A stretch of 64,000 bases of DNA from Nicotiana tabacum (GCF_000715075.1 NC_134082.1:99736399-99800398); one strand, 5' to 3'. Shown: positions 1-12,921, numbered from the stretch's first letter. Notes: generated from the letters alone by a model not told the origin. Numbers and translations: made by a program.

Positions 1-2
1 TG

Positions 3-1764
3 AATTACTCGGCACTCAAGGCCACGACCCAGGCTATTCAGAGCGGCACGGGAGGTGCGCTGGGAAGAAGAAAGAAAGAAGAAATTGCCACGATTGAGGC
101 AAGCAGTTGGGCCAGGTCTGGCAAACCCCAACAATCAACCCAGGCCCCACGGGCCAAACTACCCATACAGCCCACCACAGCACTACTATCCACCTCGAGA
201 ACCACATTTCTTCATACACCAAGCCCAGACATACACTCAGCCTCCGGTTCGCCCGCAATGGCGCACGTCGGCTCCCCAGAACACATATGCACCACCCCAA
301 AACACCTATCCTCCACCGAGGGCATATAGAAACCCTCCAGGGGCAGGCTTTCGGGGAAATCCAGATGCTAGGAATGACAGGCTGCGGAAGCACAGAACTT
401 TCACGGAGTTGGGAGAAACCTACACCGTTTTGTTCCACAAATTGAGGCAGTTGGGTTTGGTTAGTCCTGTCCAGACTCGAGAACCAAATCCCCCACCCCA
501 GAATTTGGACCGATCAATAAGTTGTGAGTACTGCTCAGGGATGCTGGGGCATGATACCGAAAAGTGTTGGAAATTGAGGCATGCCATACAGGATCTTATT
601 GATACCAATAAGATCGAGGTCCAGACACCGGAAGCTCCTAACATCAACCAGAACCCATTGCTAGCGCACCACGAGACTCACATGATTGAGTTGGTGTATG
701 AGGGAGGAGAGTTGAGAAAACCCTCACAAACAGTGATGATGATCCAGGTCGCTTCGAAAGAAGGACCGACTAGTGGAGGAACAGGGGTACAGTCCCAGGG
801 AGAAGGCGTCAAGCCGGTAGTGATATTGGGGAAGAGCCCGTCCGCCATAACAAGCAAACCCGAGCCAAACAAGTTGGTAATATCAGGGACTCCGCCCACA
901 CCTGCAGTTGTGTTAAAAGGGGTATACAGGGAACTGGTCACAATAAAGCCCGCAGTTCAGTTGCCGATGGTTGATAGTAAGGCTGTGCCTTGGAAATACG
1001 AGAGGACAGTGGTGATGTACAAAGGAAAACAAGTGGAGGAAGTTAGTTGTGAAGCGCAAGGGCTGACTCGATCAGGTCGATGTTTTTCTCCGGTGGAGCT
1101 AAGAAGAACCAACCCCGCTACAACCAAGAAACCTGTGTCCGAAGAAGAGGCTGAGGAGTTCTTGAGGAAGATGAAAGTGCAGGACTACTCCATGGTCGAG
1201 CAGCTGAGGAAAACACCAGCACAGATCTCGCTGCTATCATTACTGATCCATTCTAAGGAACATCGTCGGGCCCTGATGAAAATACTGAACGAAGCTCATG
1301 TACCCAACAAGATTTCTGTAAACCACCTGGAAACCATTGCCAACAAGATTTTCGAAGTGAACATGGTAACGTTCTCAGATGATGATCTGCCAGTGGAAGG
1401 TATGGAGCATAATAAAGCTCTCTATCTGACTGTCAAATGTGAAAATGCGGTAGTTACTCGGGTATTGGTGGATAACGGGTCAAGTGCCAATATTTGTCCA
1501 TTATCCACCCTGAACCAATTAAAGATCGACCACGGAAGAATCCACAAGAATAGCATCTGCGTCCGAGGGTTTGACGGAAATGGAACAGCCACTGTGGGGG
1601 ATATTGTACTTGAATTGACCATCGGTCCAGTCCTGTTTACCATGGAGTTCCAGATGTTAGATGCCACAGTATCTTATAACCTTCTGTTGGGACGACCGTG
1701 GATTCATGCATCCAAAGCAGTGCCTTCCACCCTATATTCAGATGGTCAAGTTCGAGTGGGATAG
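3..1764 (+). pseudogene. gag-protease region of the Tat-type element, frameshifted
   Basis: Gag-like sequence is readable from base 3 in frame 3 (lysine/arginine-rich, to about position 100), then continues in frame 1 with a proline/tyrosine/glutamine-rich linker. There is therefore a frame break near 80-110, and the ATG at 55 is not a real start. A CCHC zinc knuckle (C-x2-C-x4-H-x4-C) begins at nt 523. The retroviral-type aspartic protease follows, with its active-site motif D-N-G-S-S at nt 1471 and the downstream L-L-L-G-R-P-W near 1684. D-N-G in place of the usual D-[ST]-G may be typical of this lineage or may be decay. The frame ends at a TAG at 1762-1764. Homologous sequence continues in frame 2, so a second one-base shift lies near 1725-1740. 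Confidence 0.85.
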
Positions 1765-2383
1765 ACAAGAGGTCGTACTACACGGCGAGGACACGTCATG
1801 CACCATGGGTGGCGCCATTGTGCCATTCATAGAGACCGATGATGACAAAGGTCCTTGGGTCTACCAGATTTTCGATACAATGTCGGCAAACAAGATTTCT
1901 GAGGGTGAGATCCTTCAGTACCCTAGGGTAGCTTCCGCAACAATCATGATGGTCTCGGAAATGCTGGGCAACGGGTTCGTGCCGGGAAAAGGCCTGGGAG
2001 TTGAGCTTCAGGGGATTGTCCAACCTGTCTCCCTGCCCAAGAACTTGGAAACCTTCGGTTTGGGGTTCAAACCAACTGCGGCAGATAGGAAGCAAGCGCA
2101 AAAGATGAAGAAGAGAGTTTGGTTTCTGCCCAAGCCGGTGCCACGTCTTTCAAGATCTTTTGTCAGAGCAAGCGCCAAAGGGCCACCGGTCCCAAAGATT
2201 CTAGGACCATTGATTGGTATGGATGGAGACCTGAATCAGGGTTTTGAGAGGCTATTCGCTGATGTCAGTATGGTGGAAGTTGGGGAAGGTTCCAGCAGAG
2301 CAGAGATACAGTTTGTGGGGCCTGAGGCCAAAACCAACAATTGGACGGTTACTCCTCTTCTTGTCCGGGAGGAGTCTTGGTAG
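1735..2383 (+). pseudogene. protease C-terminus and G-patch-like segment of the Tat-type element
   Basis: This frame-2 open stretch continues the protease region after the shift near 1735 (an ORF in this frame begins at 1661, but its first part is out of register). Around nt 1960-2030 it has a glycine-rich G-patch-like motif: G-x-G-F-x-P-G-x-G-L-G. G-patch domains bind RNA or RNA helicases and are found after the protease in some plant gypsy elements and retroviruses. It ends in TAG at 2381-2383, which overlaps a possible splice donor. The pol frame that starts after 2556 is in the same phase. Confidence 0.75.
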
Positions 2384-2556
2384 TAGGCTTTGATTTATGT
2401 TTTTGTTTGTTTTGTTTTGTTCGGATTATTCCAGGGTGTAATCCAAATTTTACTTTTGTTTTGTAAAAGTGTGAACCCTTTTATCCCGCAAGTTTAATAA
2501 AGTTCTCTTCTTTTGTCTCATTTTAATTTTGTTTTGTTCTTTTTCTTTCTGAACAG
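2380..2556 (+). other. candidate spliceable intron between pro and pol
   Basis: The stretch between the protease/G-patch frame and pol is very T-rich. It starts with GTAGTA at 2380 and ends in a pyrimidine tract followed by CAG at 2554-2556. Its length of 177 bases is a multiple of three, and the two flanking coding frames are in phase, so removing it would join them and eliminate the TAG at 2381. Ogre elements are known to carry a spliced intron at this place. Splicing here is inferred, not shown. Confidence 0.5.
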
Positions 2557-5425
2557 TTCTCTTTTTACTGGTTCTAATGACATGGCATGCACAGCGGATC
2601 TTCGACCCAGTCTAATAAATCAATCTGAATCCGACTTAAGGATACAAGAGGTCGTTTGTGACGATGAATCTGAATATGACGAAGATAAAGCCTTCGAAGA
2701 GATAAACCGAGAACTATGCCAATTTGAAGAGAAACCCAAGCCTAACCTAAATGACACCGAGGCTGTGAATCTAGGAGACGCTGATAATGTCAGAGAAACC
2801 AAGATCAGCATCCACATTGAGCCAAATGTCAGGGAAGAATTGATAAAAACCCTCGTGGAATTCAAAGATGTTTTTGCATGGTCATATGATGACATGCCAG
2901 GATTAAGCACCAATTTAGTGGTTCACAAATTGTCCACTAACCCGGCATACCCTCCGGTCAAGCAAAAGCTAAGGAAATTTAAAACAGAAATGAGTGTGAA
3001 GATCAAAGAAGAGGTGATTAAGCAGTTGCAAGCAAAGGTCATTCGGGTCACTCGATATCCCGAGTGGTTGGACAATGTGGTACCAGTTCCAAAGAAGGAT
3101 GGGAAAATCAGGGTGTGCGTCGACTACCGCAACCTCAACAAAGCAAGTCCCAAGGACAATTTTCCATTGCCCAACATCCATATCTTGATTGATAATTGCG
3201 CTGGGCGTGAGATCGGATCTTTTGTGGATTGCTATGCGGGTTATCATCAGATCCTAATGGACGAGGAAGATGCAGAAAAGACAGCATTTATCACGCCATG
3301 GGGAACTTACTGCTATCGGGTAATGCCGTTCGGACTGAAGAATGCCGGGGCAACGTACATACGAGCAATGACTGCTGTGTTTCACGACATGATACACAAA
3401 GAAATTGAGGTGTACGTAGATGATGTGATCATAAAGTCTTGGCGTCAGGAAGACCATGTAGCAGACCTAAGGAGATTCTTCCAAAGACTTCGAAGGTATG
3501 ATATCAAGCTTAACCCAGCCAAATGCGCATTCGGGGTTCCATCAGGAAAGCTATTAGGATTCATCGTCAGTCGACGGGGTATTGAGTTAGACCCATCTAA
3601 GATCAAATTAATCCGAGATTTGCCACCACCAAAGAACAAAACAGAGGTAATGAGTCTGTTGGGTAGACTCAATTACATCAGCAGGTTCATCGCTCAACTC
3701 ACAGCAACTTGTGAGCCCATATTTCGGCTGCTGAAAAAGGATGCTGCGGTAAGTTGGACGGTAGAATGTCAAGAGGCTTTCGACCAAATTAAAGGGTATC
3801 TGTATAATCCACCCGTGTTGGTCCCGCCTAAGCCAGGGAAGCCCTTAATTCTTTATCTGATGGTCCTGGAAAATTCATTTGGTTGTGTACTGGGGCAACA
3901 CGATGACACAGGGAGGAATGAGCAGGCCATCTACTATCTTAGCAAGAAATTCACAGTATATGAGGTCAAGTACACTCAACTCGAGAAAACATGTTACGCC
4001 CTAACTTGGGAAGCTCAGAAGTTGAAACACTACCTGTCCTCGTATACTACTTATCTCATATCCCGTTTGGACCCATTGAAGTATATCTTCCAGAAACCTA
4101 TGCCCACAGGGAGGTTGGCAAAATGGCAAATTCTGCTCACAGAGTTCGATATCGTCTATGTGACGAGGACAGCCATGAAAGCCCAAGCGCTGGCCGACCA
4201 TCTGGCAGAGAATCCCGTTGATGAAAAATATGAGCCTTTAAGAACGTATTTTCCCGACGAAGAAGTGATGCATACAAGTGAGTTGGAGTTACCCGAGGAA
4301 CCGGGTTGGAAGCTTTTTTTCGATGGAGCCGCGAATGCGAAAGGGGTTGGAATAGGAGCAGTACTCATTTCTGAAACAGGACGCCACTATCCTGTTACAG
4401 CTCAACTACGCTTCTATTGCACCAATAATATGGCCGAATATGAAGCTTGCATTTTGGGTCTGCGATTAGCTGCGGACATGGATGTCCAAGACGTTTTGGT
4501 CTTGGGAGACTCGGACCTCTTGGTACATCAGATTCAGGGTGAATGGGAAACACGGGATTTGAAACTCATACCGTATCGACAATGCTTGCACGATCTGAGT
4601 AAGCGATTTCGATCGGTGAAATTCAAACATATCCCGAGAGTTCATAACGAGGTTGCGGATGCATTGGCCACCTTAGCATCAATGTTGCACCACCCTGACA
4701 AAATGTATGTTGATCCTCTGCACATCCAGGTTCGTGATCAGCACGCTTATTGCAACGCCATAGAAGAGGAAGCAGATGGCGAGCCCTGGTTTCATGATAT
4801 CAAGGAATACCTCAGAATGGGGATATATCCGGAACAGGCCACTGGAGACCAAAAAAGAGCCCTTTGGCGTCTGTCGAATGGTTTCTTCCTCAACGGAGGA
4901 GTGTTGTACAAAAGAACCCCGGATTTAGGATTGTTTAGATGTATAGACGCCGGTCAAGCCACGACGGTTATGGTAGAGGTACATGCTGGAGTTTGTGGGC
5001 CACATATGAGCGGATATGTATTGGAAAGGAAGATCCTTCGAGCAGGGTATTATTGGCTTACCATGGAGCATGACTGTATCACTTTCGTGAGGAAATGCCA
5101 TCAGTGTCAGATACATGGAGACCTGATTCATTCTCTGCCAACAGAGTTACATACGATGTCAGCACCCTGGCCGTTTGTGGCATGGGGCATGGATGTCATT
5201 GGACCTATCGAGCCGACAGCATCCAACGGTCATAGGTTCATTCTAGTAACCATTGACTACTTCACCAAATGGGTTGAGGCTAAAACCTTCAAGTCGGTAA
5301 ATAAAAAGGCAGTGGTGGATTTTGTGCACTCCCATATCATCTGCAGATTTGGGATCCCAAAAGTAATCATCACGGATAACGGTGCAAATCTTAACAGCAG
5401 CCTGATGAGAGAGGTATGCCAATAA
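2557..5425 (+). pseudogene. pol of the Tat-type element: RT, RNase H, archaeal-type RNase H, N-terminal integrase
   Basis: The open frame formally starts at 2513, but its first residues are the translated T-rich intron-like tract; recognisable pol sequence starts after 2556. Reverse transcriptase spans about 2960-3440, with the catalytic Y-V-D-D at 3413-3424. The usual RNase H follows (about 3840-4210). A second RNase H of the archaeal type lies at 4306-4690: F-D-G at 4319, a central M-A-E-Y-E, G-D-S-D and a terminal H-N-E-V-A-D-A. Integrase has the H-H-C-C zinc finger (4982-5108) and catalytic aspartates at 5192 and 5375. The frame stops at TAA 5423-5425, inside the integrase core and before the catalytic glutamate. 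Related sequence reads on past the stop, so it is a nonsense change. Confidence 0.9.
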
Positions 5426-6032
5426 TTCAAGATTACACACCGCAATTCCACCCCGTATCGTCCCAAGGCGTGGAGCGGTCGAAGCAGCCAATAAGAATAT
5501 CAAGAAGATACTGCGGAAGATGGTGGAAGGGTCCAGACAATGGCACGAGAGATTACCCTTTGCTTTGTTGGGTTATCGCACTACCATCCAGACTTCCATA
5601 GGTGCAACTCCTTATTTGTTGGTGTACGGAACTGAGGCCGTAATACCAGCGGAGGTCGAAATTCCGTCCCTCCGAATTGTCGCTAAAGCCGAAATTGATG
5701 ATGATGAATGGGTCAAAGCTCGACTAGAACAGTTGAGCTTGATAGACGAGAAAAGATTGGCAACAGTGTGCCATGGTCAGCTATATCAGAAGAGAATGGC
5801 AAGGGCATACAATAAGAAGGTACGCCCTAGGGAGTTTGAAATAGGGAAGCAGGTATTGAAGAAGATCCTCCCACATCAGGTCGAGGCAAAAGGCAAGTTC
5901 GCCCCAAATTGGCAAGGGCCTTATATCGTGACCAGGGTATTGTCCAACGGTGCTTTGTGTTTGATGGATAGCGAGGGGAGATGTGTTAACATGGCTATCA
6001 ATTCAGATGTAGTCAAAAGATATTATGCGTAA
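5426..6032 (+). pseudogene. C-terminal integrase of the Tat-type element, separated by a stop and a frameshift
   Basis: After the TAA at 5423-5425 the pol frame continues as recognisable integrase for about 14 codons. A shift near 5467-5475 (two bases appear to be missing) then moves the homology into another frame, which holds the catalytic glutamate codon at 5481. It runs as an open frame to the stop at 6030-6032. The tail contains the G-P-Y-like segment (F-A-P-N-W-Q-G-P-Y-I-V near 5900-5940) that is common in gypsy integrases. There is no chromodomain, as expected for Tat elements. Confidence 0.85.
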
Positions 6033-7865
6033 TTTCTTTGATTATGGCAATTATTGGTTCGTTTGTCTGTGCTTGGTACTTATTGGATAATGAAATGACG
6101 GAGGCAATTCTTTCTTCTATCCAAACACTGTTAACCCTTGTTTCCCCCTTTTGAGCCTTAAGTTATTCTTTCATACCCCTCTTTTGGAATCACTAATGGA
6201 AAGATATGAAAAGGATAAAGAAAAGAAAAGAAAATTTTTAAAAGAAAAAAAAACAAAAAAAAAAAATAAAAATCACAAGAAAAGCAAAACCGTAGGAACT
6301 ACGTTTGACCTGATTCCTCAAAGAGGATATGTAGGCGCCTCACGGCTCGGTCATAGTGTGCATAGTAGGCACAGTGTGCGTAACGCACGTAGCTCAACAT
6401 AGTGTAAAAAAATAAAATCCCCCAAGCAAGAAAACTGGGGCAGGAGTTATGTTTTAAAGCTCCAGCAAAAGTTTGATTCCAAAAGTTGTAGTGGCTCACC
6501 CGTCAGAGTTATTTCAAATTTTTGATAGCTTTTCTTTGGCCCCACACCAAAACCAACATTGATGTCCAAAAAAGACCTCCCGATTAACCTCCAAGAGGTG
6601 CCAAGTCAGGCAGATAAAGCCGAGAATAATACACTGATCCCCGGCAAAGAAGAGGATCATGAAACTGGAAGTGAATTGATAGTCCAAAGGAATCTCCAGA
6701 AGAGAGGGTCATATCGGCAGCACTCCAATTCTCCTTTGAAGAAATAAAATGAGAGAGTCTTGGCGGTGAAAACCTTCGCAGGCACCACAAGACGACGAAA
6801 GATGAGAGATATGAAATGAGAGAGTCTTATCGGTGAAAATCTTCACAGGCACCATAAGGCGCCGGGAGCTGAGAGAAAAGAGAGAGTCTCATTAGTGAAA
6901 ACCCCTCGAAGGGCACTATGAGGCGACAAGACAGATCAACAAAAGGTTCCCCATTCGCAAAGAAATGGACACCCATTTATCCCCAGCAAGTAAGACCATC
7001 AGGCAAGATGATTGATACAAATAGGCTGGGTCGGGAATCTATGGTACACGTCATGATCATAAGGACCAGTCATGTCATCCAGATAAGTTTTTTGGTTCAG
7101 AAAGATTTTTCTCCTTTTCTACCTTTTTCATTTTCTTTCTAAAAATTTGTTTTGAAAAGGATCTTTCAAAGTTTACTACCAGAGACCGAAGGGGTCCAAA
7201 AGCAAAAATACGAAAGGGGTAGGCCAAAAACCGAGAATAAGACAAAAGGCGTCGGTCGCAAAACCAAAGGACGAATTGCGTCGAAAGAAGGGTGACGTAA
7301 AGAGAGCGGAAAATGACGGGTGAAGGACTCGTGGACCAAGTTCCGAGAGGTTTCCTCGCAGAATGTCGATAAATCACGGACCCAAGTCCGAAGTGGTCGG
7401 ACTCCACAGGAAAGGGAAATTGATCCGATGCAAGATAACCCTAACAGTCCCAAAGGTTATCCCCAAGCAATAAAGTTCTATGCCTTGCAGTTCCGGGAGG
7501 AAATAAACTCTTAAGGGAGTGGGTTCGGGAGGGAAGCAGACTCCCACAGTTGGTTCCGTAAAGAGAAAAGCAGAAAAGGGGGATAAATGGAAAACCATCC
7601 CCATCAGACGGGTCGCCCCCAACAAGCAACTTTGTCCACCAACCAGTTGTGGGGGCACAAAGCAAGAAAAGAGAAAGAGAGAAAAATCATCACCCACCGG
7701 AAAGACACCGCTGCCCACCATGATTAAAACTAACTAAATCTTTTTGTCTGCTGCAGGAAAATAAAGGTTGATGATGGCAGCAGGACGCGATGCCAGGGAG
7801 ATCACCAAAACCGGGGCAGAAAATTTTATGCCGTTGTCAAAAATTTTCTCGGAAGAACGAGGAAA
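6033..7865 (+). other. non-coding 3' region of the Tat-type element, first part
   Basis: No coding region is recognised here. An A/purine-rich stretch at about 6195-6290 could be an internal polypurine tract. A motif starting near 6295 (G-A-A-C-T-A-C, then GACCTGATTCCT, GGATATGTAGG and CTCGGTC) recurs at 9631-9700. Small open frames in this region have no recognisable domains and look accidental. Confidence 0.7.
6745..6925 (+). repeat. short imperfect tandem repeat, three copies
   Basis: Three diverged copies, spaced roughly 60-80 bp apart, share the pattern GAGAGAGTCT, GGTGAAAA, then a C-rich stretch with GGCAC and AAGGCG/GAGGCG. They lie in the Tat-type element's non-coding tail. Confidence 0.6.
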
Positions 7866-9030
7866 CAAATGGAATACATTTCTGTTCTAGGTCGCCCACC
7901 AGTATAATGCGGGAATACATTCATGTTCTAGGTCGCCCACCAGTATAATGCGGGAATACATTCATGTTCTAGGTCGCCCACCAGTATAATGCGGGAATAC
8001 ATTCATGTTCTAGGTCGCCCACCAGTATAATGCGGGAATACATTCATGTTCTAGGTCGCCCACCAGTATAATGCGGGAATACATTTCTGTTCTAGGTCGA
8101 CCACCAGTATAATGCGGGAATACATTCATGTTCTAGGTCGCCTACCAATATAATGCGGGAATACATTCATGTTCTAAGTCGCCCACCAGTATAATGCGGG
8201 AATACATTCATGTTCTAGGTCGCCCACCAGTATAATGCGGGAATACATTCATGTTCTAGGTCGCCCACCAGTATAATGCGGGAATACATTCATGTTCTAG
8301 GTCGCCCACCAGTATAATGCGGGAATACATTCATGTTCTAGGTCGCCCACCAGTATAATGCGGGAATACATTCATGTTCTAGGTCGCCCACCAGTATAAT
8401 GCGGGAATACATTCATGTTCTAGGTCGCCCACCAGTATAATGCGGGAATACATTCATGTTCTAGGTCGCCCACCAGTATAATGCGGGAATACATTCATGT
8501 TCTAGGTCGCCCACCAGTATAATGCGGGAATACATTCATGTTCTAGGTCGCCCACCAGTATAATGCGGGAATACATTTCTGTTCTAGGTCGCCCACCAGT
8601 ATAATGCGGGAATACATTCATGTTCTAGGTCGCCCACCAGTATAATGCGGGAATACATTCATGTTCTAGGTCGCCCACCAGTATAATGCGGGAATACTTT
8701 CTGTTCTAGGTCGCCCACCAGTATAATGCGGGAATACCTTTCTGTTCTAGGTCGCCCACCAGTATAATGCGGGAATACATTTCTGTTCTAGGTCGCCCAC
8801 CAGTAAAATGCGGGAATACTTTCTGTGTTCTAGGTTGCCCACCAGTATAATGCGGGAATATTTTCTGTTCTAGGTCGTCCACCAGTATAATGCGGGAATA
8901 CTTTCTGTTCTAGGTCGCCCACCAGTATAATGCGGGAATACATTTCTGTCTTTTCATTCATGTTCTAGGTCGCCCACCAGTATAATGCGGGCATATATTT
9001 CATAATTTTGCATTCAGGCGCCCACCTGTA
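7866..9030 (+). repeat. 41-bp tandem array, about 27 copies
   Basis: A 41-bp unit repeats head to tail about 27 times; each copy contains GGGAATACAT, TTCTAGGTCGCCCACC and AGTATAATGC. The central copies are nearly identical. The copies after about 8690 are more diverged and vary in length. Tandem arrays between pol and the 3' LTR are a known feature of Tat/Ogre elements. Nothing suggests coding. Confidence 0.95.
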
Positions 9031-9805
9031 TAACAAGAGGAATACTTTTTAGTCTTATACTGCAGATTTTGGAATCAGTAACCCTACCAGAAGGCGGAAG
9101 GTTACAGCAGGAATGCCCAGTAGGAAACAATAAAAAAACCCAGCACCGGGAAGCAGAAGGTTGCAAACTCAAGTGCAGGTGTCAAAAGAAAAGATGTGTC
9201 TGCTGAAAAGGACGCATTTTGAAAAAAAACGGCTTGTGAACATCAAATCATGCCCAATGTAGCAAATCTGATGAAGAGAGTCGCACCACCAGAGAAACCA
9301 CTAAAAAGCTTAATGAAGAAAGCCATGTCCCCAGCGGACCAAGAAAAATGATGAAAACTGGCATTCAGAAGGGCAAAGGACCAGTGTCTTCCCCAAATTC
9401 ATGGGAAAAAGCACCGGAGGAAACACAAGACGACAAGAAAGCAAGGCAACAAGAACAAGTTGAAGATAGATGAGATCTTATGATCCGTAGTCTAGCCTAG
9501 CTTCTTGTTTTTATTTTTAGTACGGTGTAACAAGGAGATCGGTAAGCGGTAACGTCCTCAGCAGCATGCAACAGCACGCAACAACAACGAACATGACAGT
9601 CACACGGTAGTCCCAGCCACCAAAACTTCCCGAACTACATTGACCTGATTCCTGTTCAGCCCAGGATATGTAGGAAACCTCTGAAGCAAAGGTTCGGTCA
9701 AATCTTTTTCAACAAAATGTTTCACACGGAGCACTCGAATAATAAAAAATCGCTCGCTTATCTTTGCACGAAAATCCTTCGTGTCTTCGGGCAAAGAGAG
9801 GCAGT
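9031..9805 (+). other. non-coding 3' region of the Tat-type element, last part, with polypurine tract
   Basis: No gene is seen. It contains the second copy of the motif found at 6295-6352, here at 9631-9700. A purine-rich run, GGGCAAAGAGAGGCAG (9789-9804), directly precedes the LTR start and is the probable plus-strand primer. Confidence 0.65.
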
Positions 9806-11766
9806 TGTAAGCACGTGATTTTTGCTTCGCGGGGATTACTCCAAAAAGAAAAAAAAAGAAAATCCTAAGTGTCTTTTGTCATTGAGTGATTTTAATTAAT
9901 GTTGAAACTGTGCGTTAATTACTGTAAGCTATTAACCAATATGTGTGTAATTGTATTTTTAATTTTCAATTTATTTGGAGTTTAGTTCAATTTTGGTAAA
10001 TTGAAGAAAAGAAAAGAGTGAAGAAAATATGTTTGGGCCAAAGAAATGAAACTAAAATCAGGCCCAGACCAATTAAAATTGACCCAGCCCAAACCAGGCT
10101 GCCCAGTCATAGCTCAAACGACGGCGTATCTGCGCCTCAATCTGAGCCGTTGATTTGTTGCAATCAAACGGCCCAATGCAGCCCCAGCCAAGTCAAAACG
10201 ACGCCGTTTAGGCAAACTCAATCTAAGCCACTCATCCACATCAATCCAACGGATCTAGGCCTTCCCACTAGACCCGTCAAAATTTGACCTGATCCAGTCC
10301 CCCACTCGGTCTCACCTACCACACACCTAAACGACGTCGTTCTTCCCAAGTGAATAGATCCTGGCCATAGATCTCACTTTATCCAACGGCCAGGATCTAA
10401 ACCCTCAATGCATATATAAACCTAACCCTTTTACCCCGCCCCTTATCCAAAGCCCTACCCCATTCCTTCGTCTTTCTCAGAAAGGACCCCAAACCCCCAA
10501 AACCCTAGCAGCCACCCTGGTTCCCTTTCAACATAAATCTGGCGGCCAGGATGCCGGTGGATACCATAGTTACACCACGGGACCTACGAGCCACCCTGAA
10601 CACAAATCCCTAACCACTTAACTTCGAATCACCTACAGGGTGCTCGAATCTTCGATCAAGGATTCGAGCCAAAACCTTAAGTCACCGGATGAGTCCCAAA
10701 TTCACCCTAGTCACTCCCCTAACATCCCTCAGGCCCTAATCAGCTTTGGTTCCGGTCAAATACAAGCAGAACTTTTCAAATCCCAAATCTGAGTTCAAGA
10801 ACCCTAAAAACCAGACCTGTCTCGTTTTGAGGTAAGTTTCCGATGTAATCGTCTTTTCTTTCCTTTTGTCTAGGCGTTATGCATATGTTCATGGATTTGT
10901 TCTAGATTTTTGACTATTTTTCTGTCCATCCTCAAGACCCTTTTGTTTGGTCGATTTCTTTTCTTAAGTGTTAATTGTGTGTTATAAGATGTCTATTCGC
11001 TTCGATTGACGTTGTCGACTAGTTAAGTTTTGTGAATTCCATGTTAAATGACCCGAGTTTTGAAATAAAATTGGTGCCCTGTTTATTCAATGTTGTTAGT
11101 CGATTAATTGTTACGTATAATAGTTCGTATAGTCTACCTGAGTAGCGTCGTCACATAATTAAGTGTCGTAACCTTCCATTATTACCCGAGAAATGCCTGA
11201 ATCACTCAGTTTGTTCTGTTTTGAGTTTAGTTGATTAGCGACTAATTAATATACGTTATAACTCGCAAAGTCGACTCGACACATGTTGTCGTTTGTTTCA
11301 CAGTATTAAAATGGTGAACGACCTAACTCTTACTGGCTGATTTAGTTGAAGGGTTGTGTTAAACTGATTATAGGTCTGTTTGTTAGCTGTGGGAGGGGTT
11401 TGAACTAGTTCTCAAATGGGTAACAACTGGCAGATACAATATAATGAAAGGGCGGGGCAAGGCAGTAATGATCAAGGGTCTGTGGGATAGTTTTGGTTGG
11501 GGCAAAGACTGATTAAATATTCAGGATTAATGGGCTATCAATTGTTTAATCAGAAATACTATTAATCTAGTATTAGTGGGGACAAAACATAAGAGTATGG
11601 GAGTTTAATACTTAACTAAACCCATGACTCTTGAATAGAGCAATAGGCCAGGCGTGGGGAACAAAATGACTTGCATCAAGAAGATGCTTAGGCATGGGGA
11701 ATGAAGGGGATGGGCAGACCTTAGGCTGGGAATTCTAGGCAGACCTGAGGGGGTTCTCTTTTAGGT

Positions 11767-11775
11767 TATAAATAG
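11767..11775 (+). promoter_or_regulatory. probable TATA box of LTR A
   Basis: TATAAATAG lies 30-50 bp before a conserved GACATTTTT-containing stretch. The same box occurs at the equivalent position in the other two family members. Assignment is by position and conservation only. Confidence 0.55.
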
Positions 11776-12921
11776 AGCTATTTTTAGCTAAGAGGGGGCC
11801 AGACATTTTTTAGTCTTCAGAGAGGTTTTTAAGCTAAAAAAAAACTGAGAGAAAGAAACATAAAGAAAATTTCAGAATATTGTAACTAAACACTGTCTGA
11901 AAACTGCGTAAGAGTGCAAGTTGGTCAAGCTGTCTTTGCTAATTATTGTTGGGTTAGTTGCCGAGCTGTTTGCGACTGTTGAACTGCTGGTGCTGTTACA
12001 TTGAATATTCTGGGTCTTCTGCTGTTTTACACTCTGTGTCTGGGATTGTTTGCTTGGTGCTCAACCACCTGTTGGGTTTCCTTGTTGTTGAAACTGCTGC
12101 TGTTTGTTTGTGGACTATTGGTGACATTTGTTGCCGATTGTTGTTGCTGTTGATTGTGGACTGTTGTTTACCTGCTGTTGCTGTGTTGTTGCATACTACT
12201 CAGCTGATCATTCTCCTTCTTTTGTTTTCCCATACCAGGTACACGACTAATATTGTCCATGTAACTTGAAAGTTGAGCATGAATACAAAATAGAAGAGTT
12301 GAAGATTGTTTATTTTTAGACATAGCCTGTATACTGAATATCACGGGGTGTATAGTAGTTTTATATTTCTGTTTGGATACTGGAGTTAGCTCTTATACAT
12401 AACAAATGTCAATTGTAGGGTAACTTGATATTTTATTATGCGTGTAGGTTGATAGATAAAAGGTTTGACAGTATGATAGGCTATAGCTCAGAAATTAGCT
12501 ATGTCTGTGATTAGTATGTCCATTAATGCATGAAAATTATCCATCATTAGTTAATCTCCTTCCCTTTTGACAAACTGCCTTATTATAATTGATAAACCAC
12601 ACCTTTAGAACAAAGAACACAAGTTTACGGTCTCAACCTCACGAGGGTCGAGCCCAAGTTGAAACGGACCAAGCAGGCCTCGTCGGAAAATCAGTGGCCT
12701 AGGCCTGGCCAATCCCGCGTAAGCTGGGTTTGGGCCCATGAGATTCGATCGCTTGCCCGTAGGCGTGGCCCTGTTTCTGATTTTTTTTGTAAAAGCATTC
12801 GGAATCCCGCTATAAATAACCTGCAAGCATGTAATTAACTAGGGCTATTTCTGCTTCCAATTAGTAGAGACAAACGCGATAAGAAACGTAGCTACTATAG
12901 GGCATCCTTTTAAAATGAAGA

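Noticed and set aside
7866..9030. CRISPR-like appearance of the 41-bp array
   Set aside because: The whole unit repeats with no unique spacers, there are no cas-like genes, and the setting is a plant retrotransposon.
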